Part shown: positions 1-11,790 of the stretch, piece by piece
How the letters are laid out: each line of letters opens with the position of its first letter
Numbering within the stretch: position 1 is the stretch's first letter
Assembly (NCBI GenBank): GCA_013339765.2
Contig: CM023449.1
Location: 15,599,811-15,663,810 of the forward strand
Reading direction: 5' to 3'
Length of the DNA stretch: 64,000 bases
Source of the DNA: Haemaphysalis longicornis
Lineage: Eukaryota > Arthropoda > Arachnida > Ixodida > Ixodidae
Notes under the pieces: model-generated
The model's database searches: none
Seen by the model: only the letters and a program-made list of their open reading frames with translations
Told to the model about the DNA's origin: nothing
Made by a program: the position numbers and the translations under genes

Positions 1-281
1 TTCGGTTTCAGAGCCCTGGGTAGTCACTGCGAACGCTTCAGACTTTATTGGTTTCGGTGGTTCACTCATTTCGCCACCAGGGGGCGAGAAATCGCATATT
101 AAAAACGGCGCCCAAGCCGTCGCAATAACGCTAGCCGCCTTCACGATGAATGCTGGTATCTCTTCTTGCTATTCTCGTATTTTCTGAATAACAAGCGTAA
201 GACGCGATTTTCAGGACTTGGGAAAACACGATCGGCTAAAAAACACACCCGTTCCCTTCGTGTGCGTACTGTCATTACGCT

Positions 282-728
282 TGAAAAATGCACCCACACA
301 TATGTGTGGGCTGGGCTTTCGTCGTCACGAAAATTTTGCTGGGCGGCATACGGTGGCGGGCTCGTGCACTGCAGCGCTGGCGTTAAATAATTTGTTCTTG
401 CTTTATTGGTGTCTCATTTATTCGCGGTTTTGTTCTGGTTCATTGGTAATGTTTTCTTGCGCCTTAACCTTCAACTCGTTGCGTAATTACTTGTGATAGT
501 AGTATTAATTATAATTAATAATTATGTTAAATAAACTTCATTATTATTTATTTTCACAAAATCCTATTTATAATATAAATGCTCGTGAAAACAATATAAA
601 ACTTATAAATAATACGTAAAAACGTAGTTTTTCTGTGCCTAATGCCGTTTTTAAGGTATTATTACTACCCCAAGATCATACAAACAGAAGCCCAGCCCAC
701 ACATATGTGTGGGTTTGTTTTCTGTGTG
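282..728. repeat. Foldback-like inverted repeat pair with palindromic cores
   Basis: Two ~30-bp arms face each other about 400 bp apart. Each contains the same 18-base perfect palindrome, CCCACACATATGTGTGGG, at 293-310 and 696-713, and the flanking GGCTGGGCTT on one side matches its reverse complement on the other. The AT-rich interior has no coding potential. This resembles a small foldback or MITE-type element, but I found no convincing target duplication. Confidence 0.5.
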
Positions 729-880
729 AAATACTCTGGGCTTTCAATTTTAACTTGTCGAAGCATCAATGGGAAGGGGTAAATACACAAAATTTATTTA
801 CTTGTGGCCATTTTTTCTAAAATCTTTATGTTGGGCAGGAAAGGGATAGAGCAGTAATTTTAGGCTGTGGTACGTACTTC

Positions 881-1114
881 ATTGATTGTGGGGTTTAACG
901 CGCCGACGCAACGCAGGCGATGAGGCGCGCCGTAGTGGAGGGCTCCGGATTAATTTTGACCACCTGGGGATCTTTATCGTGCGCCGAAATCTCGTACATA
1001 CGGGCGTTTTTGCTTTTCGCCTCCATCAGAAAAGCGGCCGCCGCGGCCGGGAATCGAACCCGCGACCTTGTGCTCAGCAGCGCAACGCCTTAGCCACTGA
1101 GCCACCGCGGCGGG
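881..1114 (-). mobile_element. tRNA-derived SINE, copy 1, with 15-bp target duplication
   Basis: On the minus strand the element begins with a tRNA-like head holding an A box (TGGCTCAGTGGC) and a B box (GGTTCGATTCC). A tRNA-unrelated body follows and a short (AATC)-type tail ends the element. The target duplication TGTGGTACGTACTTC is perfect at 866-880 and 1115-1129, which fixes both ends and shows insertion by LINE machinery. Copies of the same family lie at 8268, 21628, 34216 and 54655. The internal open frames are not genes. Confidence 0.9.
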
Positions 1115-1365
1115 TGTGGTACGTACTTCGCGACCCATAAGTACTGGATATGTTGGTTGACTACGTTCTGCAAGCATTCAAGATTTTGAGAAACGATGCC
1201 AAAAGTGTTGCAGTGTCCCTTTAAGTAGGCCAAGACAAAACATTTACACCAAAAACCCACATCAAGACTGTTTTTATACCGACGGGACGGAGAAGCCAAA
1301 TCCGACTGTACAAAAAATAGCGGAAAAAAACTCATGCTTTCTTCACAAACCCATTTGATCCCGTT

Positions 1366-1491
1366 TTAATCGGTTCGAACTGGTTCGAACCAGAACGAAA
1401 TGGTGCTCCGGAACCGAACCCGGAACCAAATCCGAAAGACTTGAACCCCAACCCGAACCGAACCCGAAAAAATACCGGTTCGACACCCTGC
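1366..1491 (-). mobile_element. Broken hAT-type terminus with GGTTCGGG-like word array
   Basis: On the minus strand a terminus CAGGGTGTCGAACCGG is followed by about 120 bp of degenerate GGTTCG/GGGTTCGG words. It interrupts the Penelope-like reading frame next to it. The flank after the terminus is CTCCGCCC, which would be an 8-bp target duplication, but the opposite end is missing, so the superfamily is inferred from resemblance to the complete elements at 43655 and 59251. Confidence 0.45.
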
Positions 1492-1499
1492 TCCGCCCA

Positions 1500-2054
1500 C
1501 GGTAAGTGGTGAAGGCGGCACATTCTCTGAAGCTGGGGGTGCAGCCGCAGCTGGAGGCGCAGTGCGCTGACAATGTGCCGCCTGTCGATGACCTGACTTT
1601 GTTCGCGTGCTCCCTCAAACGTTCATTCAGGCAACGGCCTGTTGGTCCTATGTTGGAGCGTGTACACGACAACGGAATCTCGTAGACTACGTTGTTCACA
1701 CAGTCGACGTAACGTGTTTCATGTTTTTTTTTTTTTTTTGATGCACGCGGGTGATTTGGGACTTTCCGCGTTTACGTGCTTACACATGCGACTCCATTTC
1801 TCCGGAGCAGAGAAGACGCCCACCTTGCCAACAGCCTTTTTGAGCGCGTCGCTCACTCCATTACGTGCGGGATGACGGCTGTATTTTGTCGTTCCGATTG
1901 AGGGCACTTCTCCGAAGCCTTCGAAATAAGTTGGTGTAGCAGTTTGGTTGCCACGGCACACAGGAAGTCCGTCGCGTACGCGGTACGCCTCAAATGTCAG
2001 ACTTGCGTTGGAAGCGGGCCGCGTTCCGATTCGCGAGCCTGCCGTTTGAGGCAT
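1500..2054 (-). pseudogene. Penelope-like element fragment (linker and GIY-YIG endonuclease)
   Basis: The minus-strand frames give a basic linker (GLKKAVG-like, then a segment ending before CIKK, 1719-2054). After a frameshift they give the start of a GIY-YIG endonuclease: VVYEIPLSC, then an IGPTGRCLNERLREH segment where the family has IGQTGRCLN. A downstream CGCTPSF stretch is typical of the Cys-rich part of Penelope endonucleases. In intact elements this domain follows a reverse transcriptase and nicks target DNA. Here the RT is absent, the frame is broken by a poly-T run at 1728-1739, and a foreign terminus cuts the C-terminal side at about 1491. It is a dead fragment. Confidence 0.7.
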
Positions 2055-2059
2055 GCCGC

Positions 2060-4679
2060 GTATCCGACGAACCTCATGTATATTTTCCTGCGAATTAGAA
2101 TCCGCACAGTTTTTTTTTCAACGCCTGTGTCGTCTGTTCCTTCCTCAGTCACGTATTCCGCGCTGTTTTTAAACGCTAAATTTTGTTAACTTCTCATTGC
2201 CCATGTGTATTCCAAGTTATCAGGGCATATTCAAGAACACAGAAAATTAGTAATCTATAAGCAATTTAGCTTCCTGTAGTGCTGGTCTTGGAGCCTGTGT
2301 TTAACTAAATTTGTTTCTTCAGAACAATGAAACAGAAGATTGGCAGTTAATTTGTATCCACCTGAATATAGGCAGTGGAAACAAGGCTTCGTTTGGCCTA
2401 CATTATCGTCCGTTCGAACTTGTTTCGTTGGTTATGTTGGAATTATGTTGGCTTCAGTCATACCTACAATAAACGTCATATCGGGGAACTGCAGTTCACG
2501 TTTGTATTGCCTTGAACGGGAGGCGCACAGCGCCGCTTCCCCGCATCATGCATAAGCCATATTTAGTCCAAACATGCTTAATTTGTGTAAACTGCACTCA
2601 AACTGTGATACTTGCGACTAGGGTTTTGAGACTTCATTTACTAGATATAGCTACATATTTAACTAAAACTATATTTTGTTTAGGAAGCCGTCAAACAAAT
2701 GCTTAGGAATTGTTACTGAACAAAATTTCTGACGCGTGTTGCTGGATGAGAAGTAGGAGGAAGAGGAAGAGGAGGAAAAAGATTACATTACATCACAGCA
2801 TTAAGCGTCGAGAATGTCGCGGGGCTAGGTTCGGTGTGTACAGTTTCAAAATTATTCCAACCAAGTGAGTCAACGCAGTCGCATTTTCTTGGATGTCACT
2901 TAACCCGCGTAGGTTGAGCAATAAAGCGCTGGAACCATTCCGGTTCACGTATGGACGTTCTCTGCACGCTTCGACCAAACGTCGTTTTCTACTGAATACT
3001 TCTCTCACGCACTCCCCGAAGTGTGAATAAATAAAAACGGGGAACTGGAATCGAATCCTCAGGTGATGGAATTTTAGTCTGGCATTTTTTTTTTTTTTTC
3101 GTAGAGAAGAGGCGGCAAGTTTCAACGAATGGTGTCAAAAAGGGTGTAGCAAAACTCGTTTCTCTGCACGAGAACGCTTTCGCAATAACAGTTTGCGGCT
3201 ACCTACCTAATGACGCGTAAGGAGGGAGGATGACCCGTTTATTACAGCCATCCCAGCATAGCCAACCGTGCACCGAAAGTCTGTCAGGCAGCGTGGCTTC
3301 TAGAACTGAAAATTTCATGGTGGCTCGTGTGATTTACGCGACATTAAACTAGAGCGAAAAGATTTCAGGGATTCTGCACCTGTTTTACTTTCGCTCTGCA
3401 TCGATGGACGGGAACTCGCCTCGGCAAAATAGTCGCCCCGGGCAAAAAAAAAAACTGTTGCTTTCACTGGGTCTTGCAATCTAAGCTCTCAAATAGTGCA
3501 CTCTCATTCTGGAATATGAGGTTCCTTGATTATTCCCGCAATTTGACTGCAGGACTTCATTCGCACCCTCCGATAAACACATGCACGCAAAGGGAACACG
3601 ATATCTTTGCAGATACCAACGGAGGACGTGTACAGTATGTACACTAGTAACAGTGCTGTGCTACCCAAGAACTACGGAACGTGGGGGTTTGAAAACGACA
3701 TATCTTGATTACTATTCTATATAATCATACAGAATGTGAGCTCGGGAGCGATTCCAGAAGGCCCGAAATTGAACGGAACTCGGGAGACACGAGCTCCAGC
3801 GACGCCCACGCAATATAATGATAACACATCGAGGCGGAGTTCAAACGTTTTAATTATGCCATTCATGTCATTTGCTGATTATTCACGGCTGACGTAACTA
3901 GGTAAGGGCAGCGCGCTCCAAGGAGGCGGGACCAGAGTATCGCACATTTTTACATTTTTAAGCCCGTTATCTCGCTCCACTGCTGCACTGGTGATAGAGG
4001 CAAGCAAATGCAACTAATTTAGCTATATATTTTATTGAACTGTATTTCACCACAAATGTAAAGGTAATTTGTTCTTTCATATAAGGTGTTCAGATGAGCT
4101 TTTTGTTTGGAATTTTCTATCGTAAGAAGCAGTTTCTACCCATTTATTCCCTCGTTGGCAGACAATGCAATCACGTGACTAAGGCCGACTGGCAAAAAAA
4201 AACAAAGCGAATGGTGGAAACGCGCCACGCTCAAAATAATGGCTGCTCAGTGTTACGTTATCGAAACCGCTTGTATGCTTGTCGATGCAAAATTTCTTCG
4301 GCACTAAAGTCTGCTTACGTGCTTTGAAGGCGAAACTTGGCGATACTTATAAAAACGATTCTTCTGATACATTGAACTTGCGTCTTTTTCCCCGTTTTCA
4401 TTTCCTTCTTATCTGGCGCGAATTACTGCAACTGGCTTCTTTTCTCCTATAGTTTTGATTCTTTCAACTGCACCTACCAGAACCTTAGGTATGCCATACC
4501 TTTGCCCTTCTTCATTCATTGTTACGAATATCTCCTGGCCCAGTTTTGAAATATAGCTAAATGTAACGCCACGTCAAAGACCAAATCTGAACGAGATCTG
4601 ACAGGCGTGGTAAAAAAACCCTCCTTTTATTTCAAAACCCATTTGGAACTGATCGTTACAGCATACACTACGTCACTGC
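2060..4679. other. No gene recognised
   Basis: Short frames occur on both strands but none shows a family motif or splice-consistent extension. There are simple A- or T-runs (for example near 3085 and 3445) but no tRNA-like boxes, terminal repeats or tandem arrays that I can support. Confidence 0.4.
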
Positions 4680-4745
4680 TTAAAAGGGGCCACGAAGACA
4701 AAATAAAACTTCGGTTCATAAAAGAATTTTTTAACAGCAATGGTG
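4680..4745 (+). repeat. End of a TTAA-flanked dispersed repeat
   Basis: TTAAAAGGGGCCACGAAGAC at 4680 closely matches the start of the element at 13535 (TTAAAGGGGCCATGAAGAC). The similarity fades after about 60 bp. I could not find its opposite end, so only this terminus is annotated. Confidence 0.4.
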
Positions 4746-5839
4746 TTTAAACAAATCGTAATTTTTCACGTCCGGAGTTAAAAATACCAAGAAATTGCCG
4801 AGCGCGCACACCTGAGCGCGTGGCCACGAGGCGAACCGCCCGGCAGTTAAGAAAAGCCGTGAAAATGCCTAGCGCTCGTCTGTGCCTGCCTCGCGACGAC
4901 CGCCCAGCGTCCCCTGCCGCACATTGTCAAGCCAATCATGCCCACTTAGGAAGAGTTGCAAGACGGGCTACAAAAACTCCAGAGGTCTCCGTAATCGTGG
5001 CAACACTTTCCGAACGAGAAAGGACTCCAGCGTTCGCCGTAATCGTGCCAACACTGTCGGAATGGGGAAGACCGGTCATAGCGCCCCCTCCAAGGTGACG
5101 TCAGATGATTATAACTTCGACAAATATGAAAGCTCGCATTATAGCACCAATGACGTAATAATGTCGTTCAGGCACCGAAGGAGAATCAAATCTGGCTGCA
5201 ATCGTTTGACTTGACCGTCATGGTGGTCGTGAAGGTTGGCGTAAGCTTCGCTAGTTTCAACTCTTGCGCGTTAGTGTGAGCTTGCTTCATTTTTTTGTCC
5301 GGATAACAACAATACAGATTGTATTGTGAACTTCAAACAAACAATAAGGATATTCTACCGTTTTTCGACTCCACAGCCACATTCTGGCGATTTTTCTACG
5401 ACGTCCAGAATTGTATTCGTGCGATTGGGCGTCGCAGACCTAAGCGACAACCAAAAAGCAAGACTGGGAGATTGTTCAACCGCCTGACTTCAATACCACA
5501 TGCATATGTCACTTTTGTGCAAAATTTGCAACCTTAATCTTTCCTTTTTTTGGTTCAGGAAAGATATTTTGTGGCTGGAATGCAGCTGAGTGAGCTACCA
5601 CCTTAGTTCTTTCAAACAGAAGAATGTAGACATAATAGAAGTGTATTTCACTTAAAAAATGTTGTTTTATAGCGCCCTCAGCGCTTGTCCGGCAGCAATT
5701 AATGCTTTATTCACTGAGACATTGAACAACGGAAGCCAAAATCTTCATTTTTCCTCTCCATTGCATGTTCCGTGCCATTTAGGATGACGTATTCAGGGAA
5801 CGTACCTTAAACGAAAGTTATTAGGTTGACCAAGGCTGT
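4746..5839. other. No gene recognised
   Basis: The longest frame (4882-5214, +) has no recognisable domain. I see no RNA gene or repeat boundary here. Confidence 0.35.
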
Positions 5840-6272
5840 GGTGGGGGTGGTGGTAGTGGTTGTTGTGTGGGATCAGGCGGGGTTAGCCTGGCTGGATATG
5901 CCAGCAATGCTCGCCCAAGCTCCTCCTAATTAGCCAATGGTAGGTGTCCTTTCACCACGAGTTCGCCAGTTCCGTCTCCTGAAGGAAGCTTAGGAGAAGG
6001 CGCGACATGTCTCTGCGCAGCATCCGATGTCCCCTTGGAAAGACGATGTGGGCCAGAGTGCTGTGTGAAGCTGCCAGCTTTCGAATCACTGAGAGCATTG
6101 CAGTCCACTCGACATCATGTTCTGGGCAACACATTACGTAGTGGTGTACATCCCCTGTCACTGCAAGGCTGCCGCCAACGCCAAATAGGCATTTTATTAC
6201 TTTGGTTACCCTCGGGGAGATGGTGGTACCCTCGGGGAGATTGTCTAAGGTCACTTCGGGGAGATGGTGCAA
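5840..6272 (-). pseudogene. LINE C-terminal tail and 3' end, I/R1-like with RNase H lineage
   Basis: The minus-strand frame carries the Cys/His tail found at the end of many I-like LINE polyproteins: an H-x-x-x-C-C-P-E-H-D-V-E-W-x-A-M-L pattern matching 'CP.(Y/H)D.ER..L'. A basic spacer follows, then the terminal SFLQETELA, which corresponds to the usual FL.(S/E)TGL ending. The frame stops at 5952 and the rest to 5840 would be the 3' untranslated part. No RT or RNase H core is left upstream. Just upstream on the minus strand is a local duplication of CCCTCGGGGAGA (6211-6241). Confidence 0.5.
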
Positions 6273-6549
6273 TTTTTTTAATTTGTTACAACTTTGTTCC
6301 TCGAGATTTTCCTCGCCTTATTCACTGTTCAGAAAGTCGTTTTTTTTTCGGAATTATATCGTTATTATCTATCTGAGAGCCGCCTTTATGTGTTTAGGTT
6401 TGGTTCGGTTGAGGTAGGACCAGCTTTTACTGGTTCGCTTAGGTTAGGTTAGGTAGAATTTGTTACCTTAGATATTTGCTTAAAATACATGCGCGAGTAA
6501 AGCAGGCATAAGAATAAATGCATCTGCACGGGTGATAGTAAAATGCGGA

Positions 6550-6573
6550 CTGCCGGCAAAAAAATGCCGGCAG
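6550..6573. repeat. Perfect 9-bp stem hairpin, CTGCCGGCA
   Basis: CTGCCGGCA (6550-6558), a six-A loop, then TGCCGGCAG (6565-6573). It probably belongs to the adjacent repeat, because the same GCCGGCA word recurs at 6697-6704 and is nearly repeated at 6734. Confidence 0.55.
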
Positions 6574-6658
6574 GATCGTGACATATTCACGACCAGCCAA
6601 TGGTAACACCAAATATCGTGTTTGTTGTTTTTCGAGACATTGATTACTAAGTGCAATA

Positions 6659-6749
6659 TAGCCAGCACAATATCTGGGACAGAATAAATTCCCCGCTGCC
6701 GGCAAAATGTCTGGGAAAGGTAAAATTCCGGCTTCCGGCACAATATCCA
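6659..6749. repeat. ~37-bp tandem repeat, about 2.5 copies
   Basis: Read on the minus strand the unit is GA(T/C)ATT(G/T)TGCCGG followed by an A/G-rich stretch and TCCCA. Two full units and a partial third follow each other with a 36-37 bp period. Divergence between units is moderate. The hairpin at 6550 shares its core word. Confidence 0.55.
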
Positions 6750-6759
6750 CACCTTAGTC

Positions 6760-8253
6760 AAACACACCCAGCTCATTCGTGAGCGCGGCATGGCGACTGA
6801 AGCCACACTCACCCATGGCGTCGACTTTGTCAATGGGGTAGCGTCGTAGCCACGAAGTCGTCATTCGATTCCTGCTAGCAGGGACAAGAACTTAGCACCA
6901 TACAAAAACTGAAGACGCCAGGGCCACCGTGAGCCAATCGTGCCACAGCCGCGGGTGTGTTCGGTCCGAACTGGGTTCACTCTTGTCCGTGCCGACAGGA
7001 GCGGCCACTACGACGCGATTTTCCCACAGGCCTCCTGCATTCTCCATACAGCGAGAAAGAACAGTCGATGACAAATGACACAACTTCAACGTCTAATAGG
7101 CACTCGCAAATGCTCAAACACGCTCTTGACACGCTGAATTGGGACGATTCCTGATAAGCACCCACCAGTGCACACTCAACGAAGCCGTAAACAAAAGCCA
7201 TATTTGATGGTCGGGAGCAGGCCGCGTACAGTTCGCTACAGGGAACCCATTTGCATACTTGGTTTGTGCTTGAGCAGAGCTGCACTGGGTCTACTCTCAA
7301 TCACGTAGCAAACATACTTCAGTGGAATAGCAGAACCTCGAAGAAAACGGACCGCCCCGCGCCGGGCTGGCCAACAACCAGGCTGGGGATTTCAAAGTAG
7401 TAGTGGGCTTATCTAGTTTACGCTAGGGAATGAGTATTTCACGTCAATTTCAGATGTCGCCAGCCGTAACTGCGCGCGATTTCGCCGGTTTTGCTCGAGG
7501 TGTATCGGATGCTGCACTGTCACTACTTTCATAACCCAAGCAGCTGGGAACCCGGGAGAAGGCAGAACTCGGGCCCTCTGGATTAGCCCCACTGAGATTG
7601 GACTAGTGAAAGCTCGTGCTAGACTATTATAAGCATACTCGTAGGCGGTTTTCTGCGCAAACCAGCGATCAGTGAGCATAAGCTACCAAGTGAATTCATT
7701 CGTCTCCTCTTCTAGCTCGCATTGTCCTCCTCTCGGTGTCGTGGAGAGAAGAGGACATTCAAAATGAAAGACGATGACAAGGCCCTGCTGAACTGCGCTT
7801 GTCAAACGTTCGACAACCAACTCTGAAGACGGAGAGGGAGAAATAATTTTTGTCTGCAGCATTCTGGCAGAGTCCACTCCGCTTTCATTTTAAGGCAATC
7901 TGTCGTACTTAGACCCTATAAATTTAAATATAATGTACGCTGATAGTGTCCAAAGGAGAAAAGAACGATAGATCTGGTTATGCTACAATAAATGTTTAGG
8001 TGGGGTCGTACATGCATGACATTCTCTGATGATAACTTTAGGAGTGAAGTGGGAGCGGGGTGAAGGGGAAAAAATCATCGGGTACTTGTGTCTGCTTACG
8101 TGCTTATATGGCAAAACGCTAGTGATTATCAGAGGGACTCTTTCGGTGCTACATCGTTGTTAAGCATCTTTCTTCGGCTTCGTTTCCTTGTCTTTTGGCA
8201 CGAACCAGCCTGACAGGAAAACGGGCCGCTCTGCGTGCGACCAGCTTCCTTCC
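6760..8253. other. No gene recognised
   Basis: No frame with a recognisable domain occurs on either strand and no tRNA-like or terminal repeat was seen. Confidence 0.35.
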
Positions 8254-8267
8254 TAAGAGGCGCCTTC

Positions 8268-8507
8268 ACCCGCCGCGGTAACTCAGTGGCAAAGGCGTTC
8301 CGCTGCTGAGCACGAAGTCGCGGGTTCGATTCCCGGCCGCGGCGGCTGCTTTTCTGATGGGGGCGAAAGGCAAAAACGCACGTGTATACGAGATTTCGGC
8401 GCACGTTAAAGATCCCCAGGTGGTCAAAATTAGTGCGGAGCCCTCCGCTACGGCGCGCCTCATCACCTGCGCTGCGTCGGAGCGTTAAACCCCAGAATCG
8501 AATCGAA
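8268..8507 (+). mobile_element. tRNA-derived SINE, copy 2, with 14-bp target duplication
   Basis: The full-length + strand copy starts ACCCGCCGCGG. It has an A-box-like AACTCAGTGGC and B box GGTTCGATTCC, and ends in the tail AATCGAATCGAA. The perfect duplication TAAGAGGCGCCTTC flanks it at 8254-8267 and 8508-8521. The same family is inserted in opposite orientation at 881. Confidence 0.9.
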
Positions 8508-8934
8508 TAAGAGGCGCCTTCTTTCTCAGAGCGACCAACTTGCTCTGTAAGAGGTTGTCAGTCGAAGTTGCCTAGCGCGCAAATTCGACGAATGACGTGG
8601 CCGAGCTTTAAGTTTAAACGAAAAAGGGCATCTGCGCAGGTATATTGTGCAATGCAAAACGCCGTTCACGCCTTGCTTCTTGTCGGTGCGCTCAAACCGC
8701 TTTCTAGTGAAATCACATGCTAGGCATCGCCATTCGCCGAATTCGCACACTTGGTCACTTCAACAGGTCATTCTGGAGAGCTGTGGTGAAGAGGACCTAC
8801 GGGGACACTTCAGAGTGTAGGTACTCTGAACATGCACTCAGCGTTACCAACGTGAAAAACAGATGCTTTCTGAGAACCACTAACAGTGCAAAATGAGGCT
8901 GCAAGCACGCCTACTTCCAAACATACTTAATACG

Positions 8935-9385
8935 CCGTGCCTGATCGTTATTATTCCCAGAGCCCGAGCCGGGACCTTAATCCCTATTTAATCCGCCGCG
9001 CTCAACCATTGTTACTTCGCTTCTTCTGCTGTGGAGTGGCGATATTACCCAGTTTAGCCATTATTTAGCGATAATCCCAAAAGCTCTGCCTGGCCCCGTT
9101 CAGGAACTTTTGGTATTCATAAGAAGCGACTAGGCCACGCTTCACGTGTAATCCCCAATTCTAGTAGGTCACACAACGAAACAAATTGCAGGTCTTTCAT
9201 ACGTATTAGCGGAAAGACTGTGCAAAGCTGGAACTATACATAACACGAGGTTTCGGTAGTAAGGAATTATATGAACCATTTGGGAAGGAAGGGGAACGGC
9301 ATTTTATCGCACTTATAAATGAAATGAGCTTGCCGGGTGTGGCATGGCGGCACGCTTAGAGAGACCAGAAATGTAGCAGTATCTC
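8935..9385 (+). repeat. Ancient dispersed repeat, paired with 15040-15480
   Basis: Several collinear blocks match 15040-15480 in the same order and orientation: a GCGATxACCCAGTTTxGxCATTAT block, a GGGAAG-rich block before GCACT, and an AGAxATGTxGCAGTAT block. Identity is low and patchy, so this is an old family that I cannot name. Confidence 0.4.
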
Positions 9386-9424
9386 TTTGTAGTCATCATA
9401 ATAATCCCACCAGCCTATCTTCAC

Positions 9425-10089
9425 CTACTGCAGGGCAAAGGCCTCTCTCATTAATCTCCAATTGCACCGATCCTGTGCTAACTGCGACCAATTATCCCCG
9501 GCAAACTTCTTGATCTCATCTGCCCATCTAACATTCTGCCGACCCCTGCAACGCTTGCCTTCTCTAGGGATCCACTGTGTTACCCTTAATGACCAACGGT
9601 TATCTTGCCTTCGCATTACATGCCTTGCCCACGTCCATTTATTCTTCTTAATTTCTACTAATATGTCCTTAACATGCGTTTGTTCCCTGACCCACTCCGC
9701 TCTGTTCTTGTCCTTAATGCTACACCTACCATTTTCCTCTCCATTGCCCGCTGAGGCGTTCTCAATTTAAGTTGAACCCTCTTAGTGAGCCTCCAAGTTT
9801 CTGCCCCGTAGGTGAGTACCGGTAAGATGCAGCTGTCATACACTTTCTTCTTCAGGGACAATGGTAGGCTGTTATTCATTATCTGAGAATGTCGGCCGTA
9901 TGCACTCCACCCCATTCTGATCCTTCTAATTATATCTGCCTCATGGTTGGGATCAGGGGTCACAACTTGGCCTAAGTAGATATATTCGATTACCACTTCC
10001 ACAACCTCGCCCCCTATCCCAAACTGCCGTGCTGTCCCGAGGTTATTGATCATTACTTTGGTTTTCTGCATATTAGTTGTCAGGCCCAC
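9425..10089 (-). pseudogene. LINE RT thumb and C-terminal segment
   Basis: This continues the RT after motif C: a GLTTNMQKTKVM start, YLGQVVTPD, then GWSAYGRH and YGAETW. After a further frameshift it ends with WADEIKKFAGDNW and LAQDRCNWRLMREAF. That Trp-rich ending is characteristic of this LINE type and lies just before the 3' end. The two pieces are out of frame with each other near 9640. Confidence 0.7.
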
Positions 10090-11291
10090 GATTCTACTCT
10101 ATTTGTCCAGTGCGGAAAGCATGCTTTGCAATTCGTCCCCCGAGTTACTTAGCAAGGCAACGTCATCAGAAAATCTGAGGTTACTGAGGTATTCTCCATT
10201 AACCCTCCCACCTGTTTCCAATCCAACGTTCAGAATACTTCTTGTAAACATGCTGTGAATAACATTGGAGATATTGTGTCTCCTTGTCTGACGCCCTTCC
10301 TTATTGGTATTTTACTGCTCTCCTTATGGAGGATGATGGTAGCTGTGGACCCATTGTAGATATCCTCTAGTATTCTTACATAATGCTCATCTACCCCCTC
10401 GTTCCGTAATGCCTGAATGACTGCTAAGATTTCGACCGAGTCAAATGCTTTCTCATAATGTATGAAGGCTATATATAGGGGTTCAGAATACTCAGCGCAC
10501 TTTTCTATCACCTGATTGATCGTGTGAATATGGTCCATTGTTGAATACCCTTTACGCAACCCTGCTTGTTCTTTAGGTTGACTGAAATATAAGGTTGCAG
10601 AAATTCTGTTAGCGATTACCTTGGTAAGTACCTTGTAGACGACTGACAGTAAGCTGATCGGCCTGTAATTTTTCAAGTCTTTCATGTCACCTTCCTTATG
10701 GATTAGGATAATGTTCGCGTTCTTCCAAGATTCCGGTACACTTGCGGTCATTAGGCATTGCGTATAGAGGTTTGCCAGCTTTTCAAGTACAATTTCTCCG
10801 CCATCCTTCAAGAGGTCTGCTGTTACCTGATCCTCCCCAGGTGCTTCGCCCCCTTTCATTTCTTTCAAAGCCTTTCTTACTTCTTCGGTCGTTACTGGTG
10901 GGATGTCTATCTCCTCTGAACTACTTTCTCGTTCGGCCTTATTCTGGATGTACCGGCAACTGTACAGATCCCTATAGAACTCCTCGGCAACTGTGACTAC
11001 TTTATCCCTATTTGTGATGACATTGGCTTGCTTATCTTTAGGTGCATATAACTGATTTTTCCCCACGCCAAGACGCCTCATCACTGCTTTCAGGCTACCT
11101 CCGCTCTTTACAGCGTATTCGATCCTCTCCATATTATACTTCTGGTTGTCAGCTGTCTTGCGCTTATTGATTAACTTCGAAAGCTCCGCTAGTTCTATTC
11201 TGTCAGCTGGGGTGGAGATTGTCATGGTTTGCCGTTTCCTAATTAGATCTTTCGTCTCCTGGGAAAGTTTACCAGTATCCTGTCTAGCCAT
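10090..11291 (-). pseudogene. LINE reverse transcriptase core
   Basis: The open frame of 353 residues (10230-11291) has an N-terminal basic linker, then KNYRPISLLSVVYKV (finger region), palm motif A as AFIHYEKAFDSVE, and GVRQGDTISPMLFTACL (motif B). Motif C continues in another frame as LRFSDDVALLS at about 10150-10185, so the usual FADD is FSDD here. The RT would copy the element RNA at the nicked target. The frame break near 10230 lies between motifs B and C. Confidence 0.8.
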
Positions 11292-11390
11292 CGTGCCCCC
11301 GACTTCTACTGTACACTCCGTGATAATGCGTGTAAGGTTGTCGCTGGCTTCCTGTGTCGTAAACTCGGCTTTCTCGGTAAGAGCTGGATA

Positions 11391-11790
11391 TCAGTTCTGC
11401 GGCGCGATTATGAATTCTTCTACTTTACGTCTTACTGTTAGATCATTATTCGGTTTCTTTCGTACTAGCTTGTTGCGGTCCCTCCTAAAATGCAGCCTAA
11501 TTCGAGATCTTACCATACGGTGGTCACTACACCTTACCCTTCCGAGCACTTCCACATCCTTCACGACGCCAGCGTTATCGCATAATGTGAAGTCTATTTC
11601 ATTTTTATGGTCCCCATTCGGGTTTCTCAATGTCCACTTCCGGCTCTCTCGTTTACAGAAGAAGGTATTCATTATGCGTAGGTTATTCCTTTCTGCAAAC
11701 TCAACTAGGTGCCCCCTGCTATTTCTACACCCCAGACCACAGTTCCCAACTGCCTTGTCTCCAGCCTGATTGTTGCCTGCTCTGGCAACA
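11391..11790 (-). pseudogene. LINE APE-type endonuclease remnant
   Basis: The readable part runs from a degraded Gly-rich segment (11710-11790, other frame) through LVEFAERNN and NTFF to the end of the domain. The terminal catalytic motif is visible as C-SDHRMVRSRI, matching the SDH motif of LINE endonucleases. In family members this enzyme nicks target DNA to prime reverse transcription. A frameshift separates the two halves near 11710, and the domain is cut off from the RT by a stop near 11391. Confidence 0.7.

Noticed and set aside
886..1177. Short frames over the SINE, including a reverse-strand frame reading AVAQWLRRCAA
   Set aside because: Known kind of spurious protein from tRNA-derived repeats; the same frame recurs at 21866-22108.
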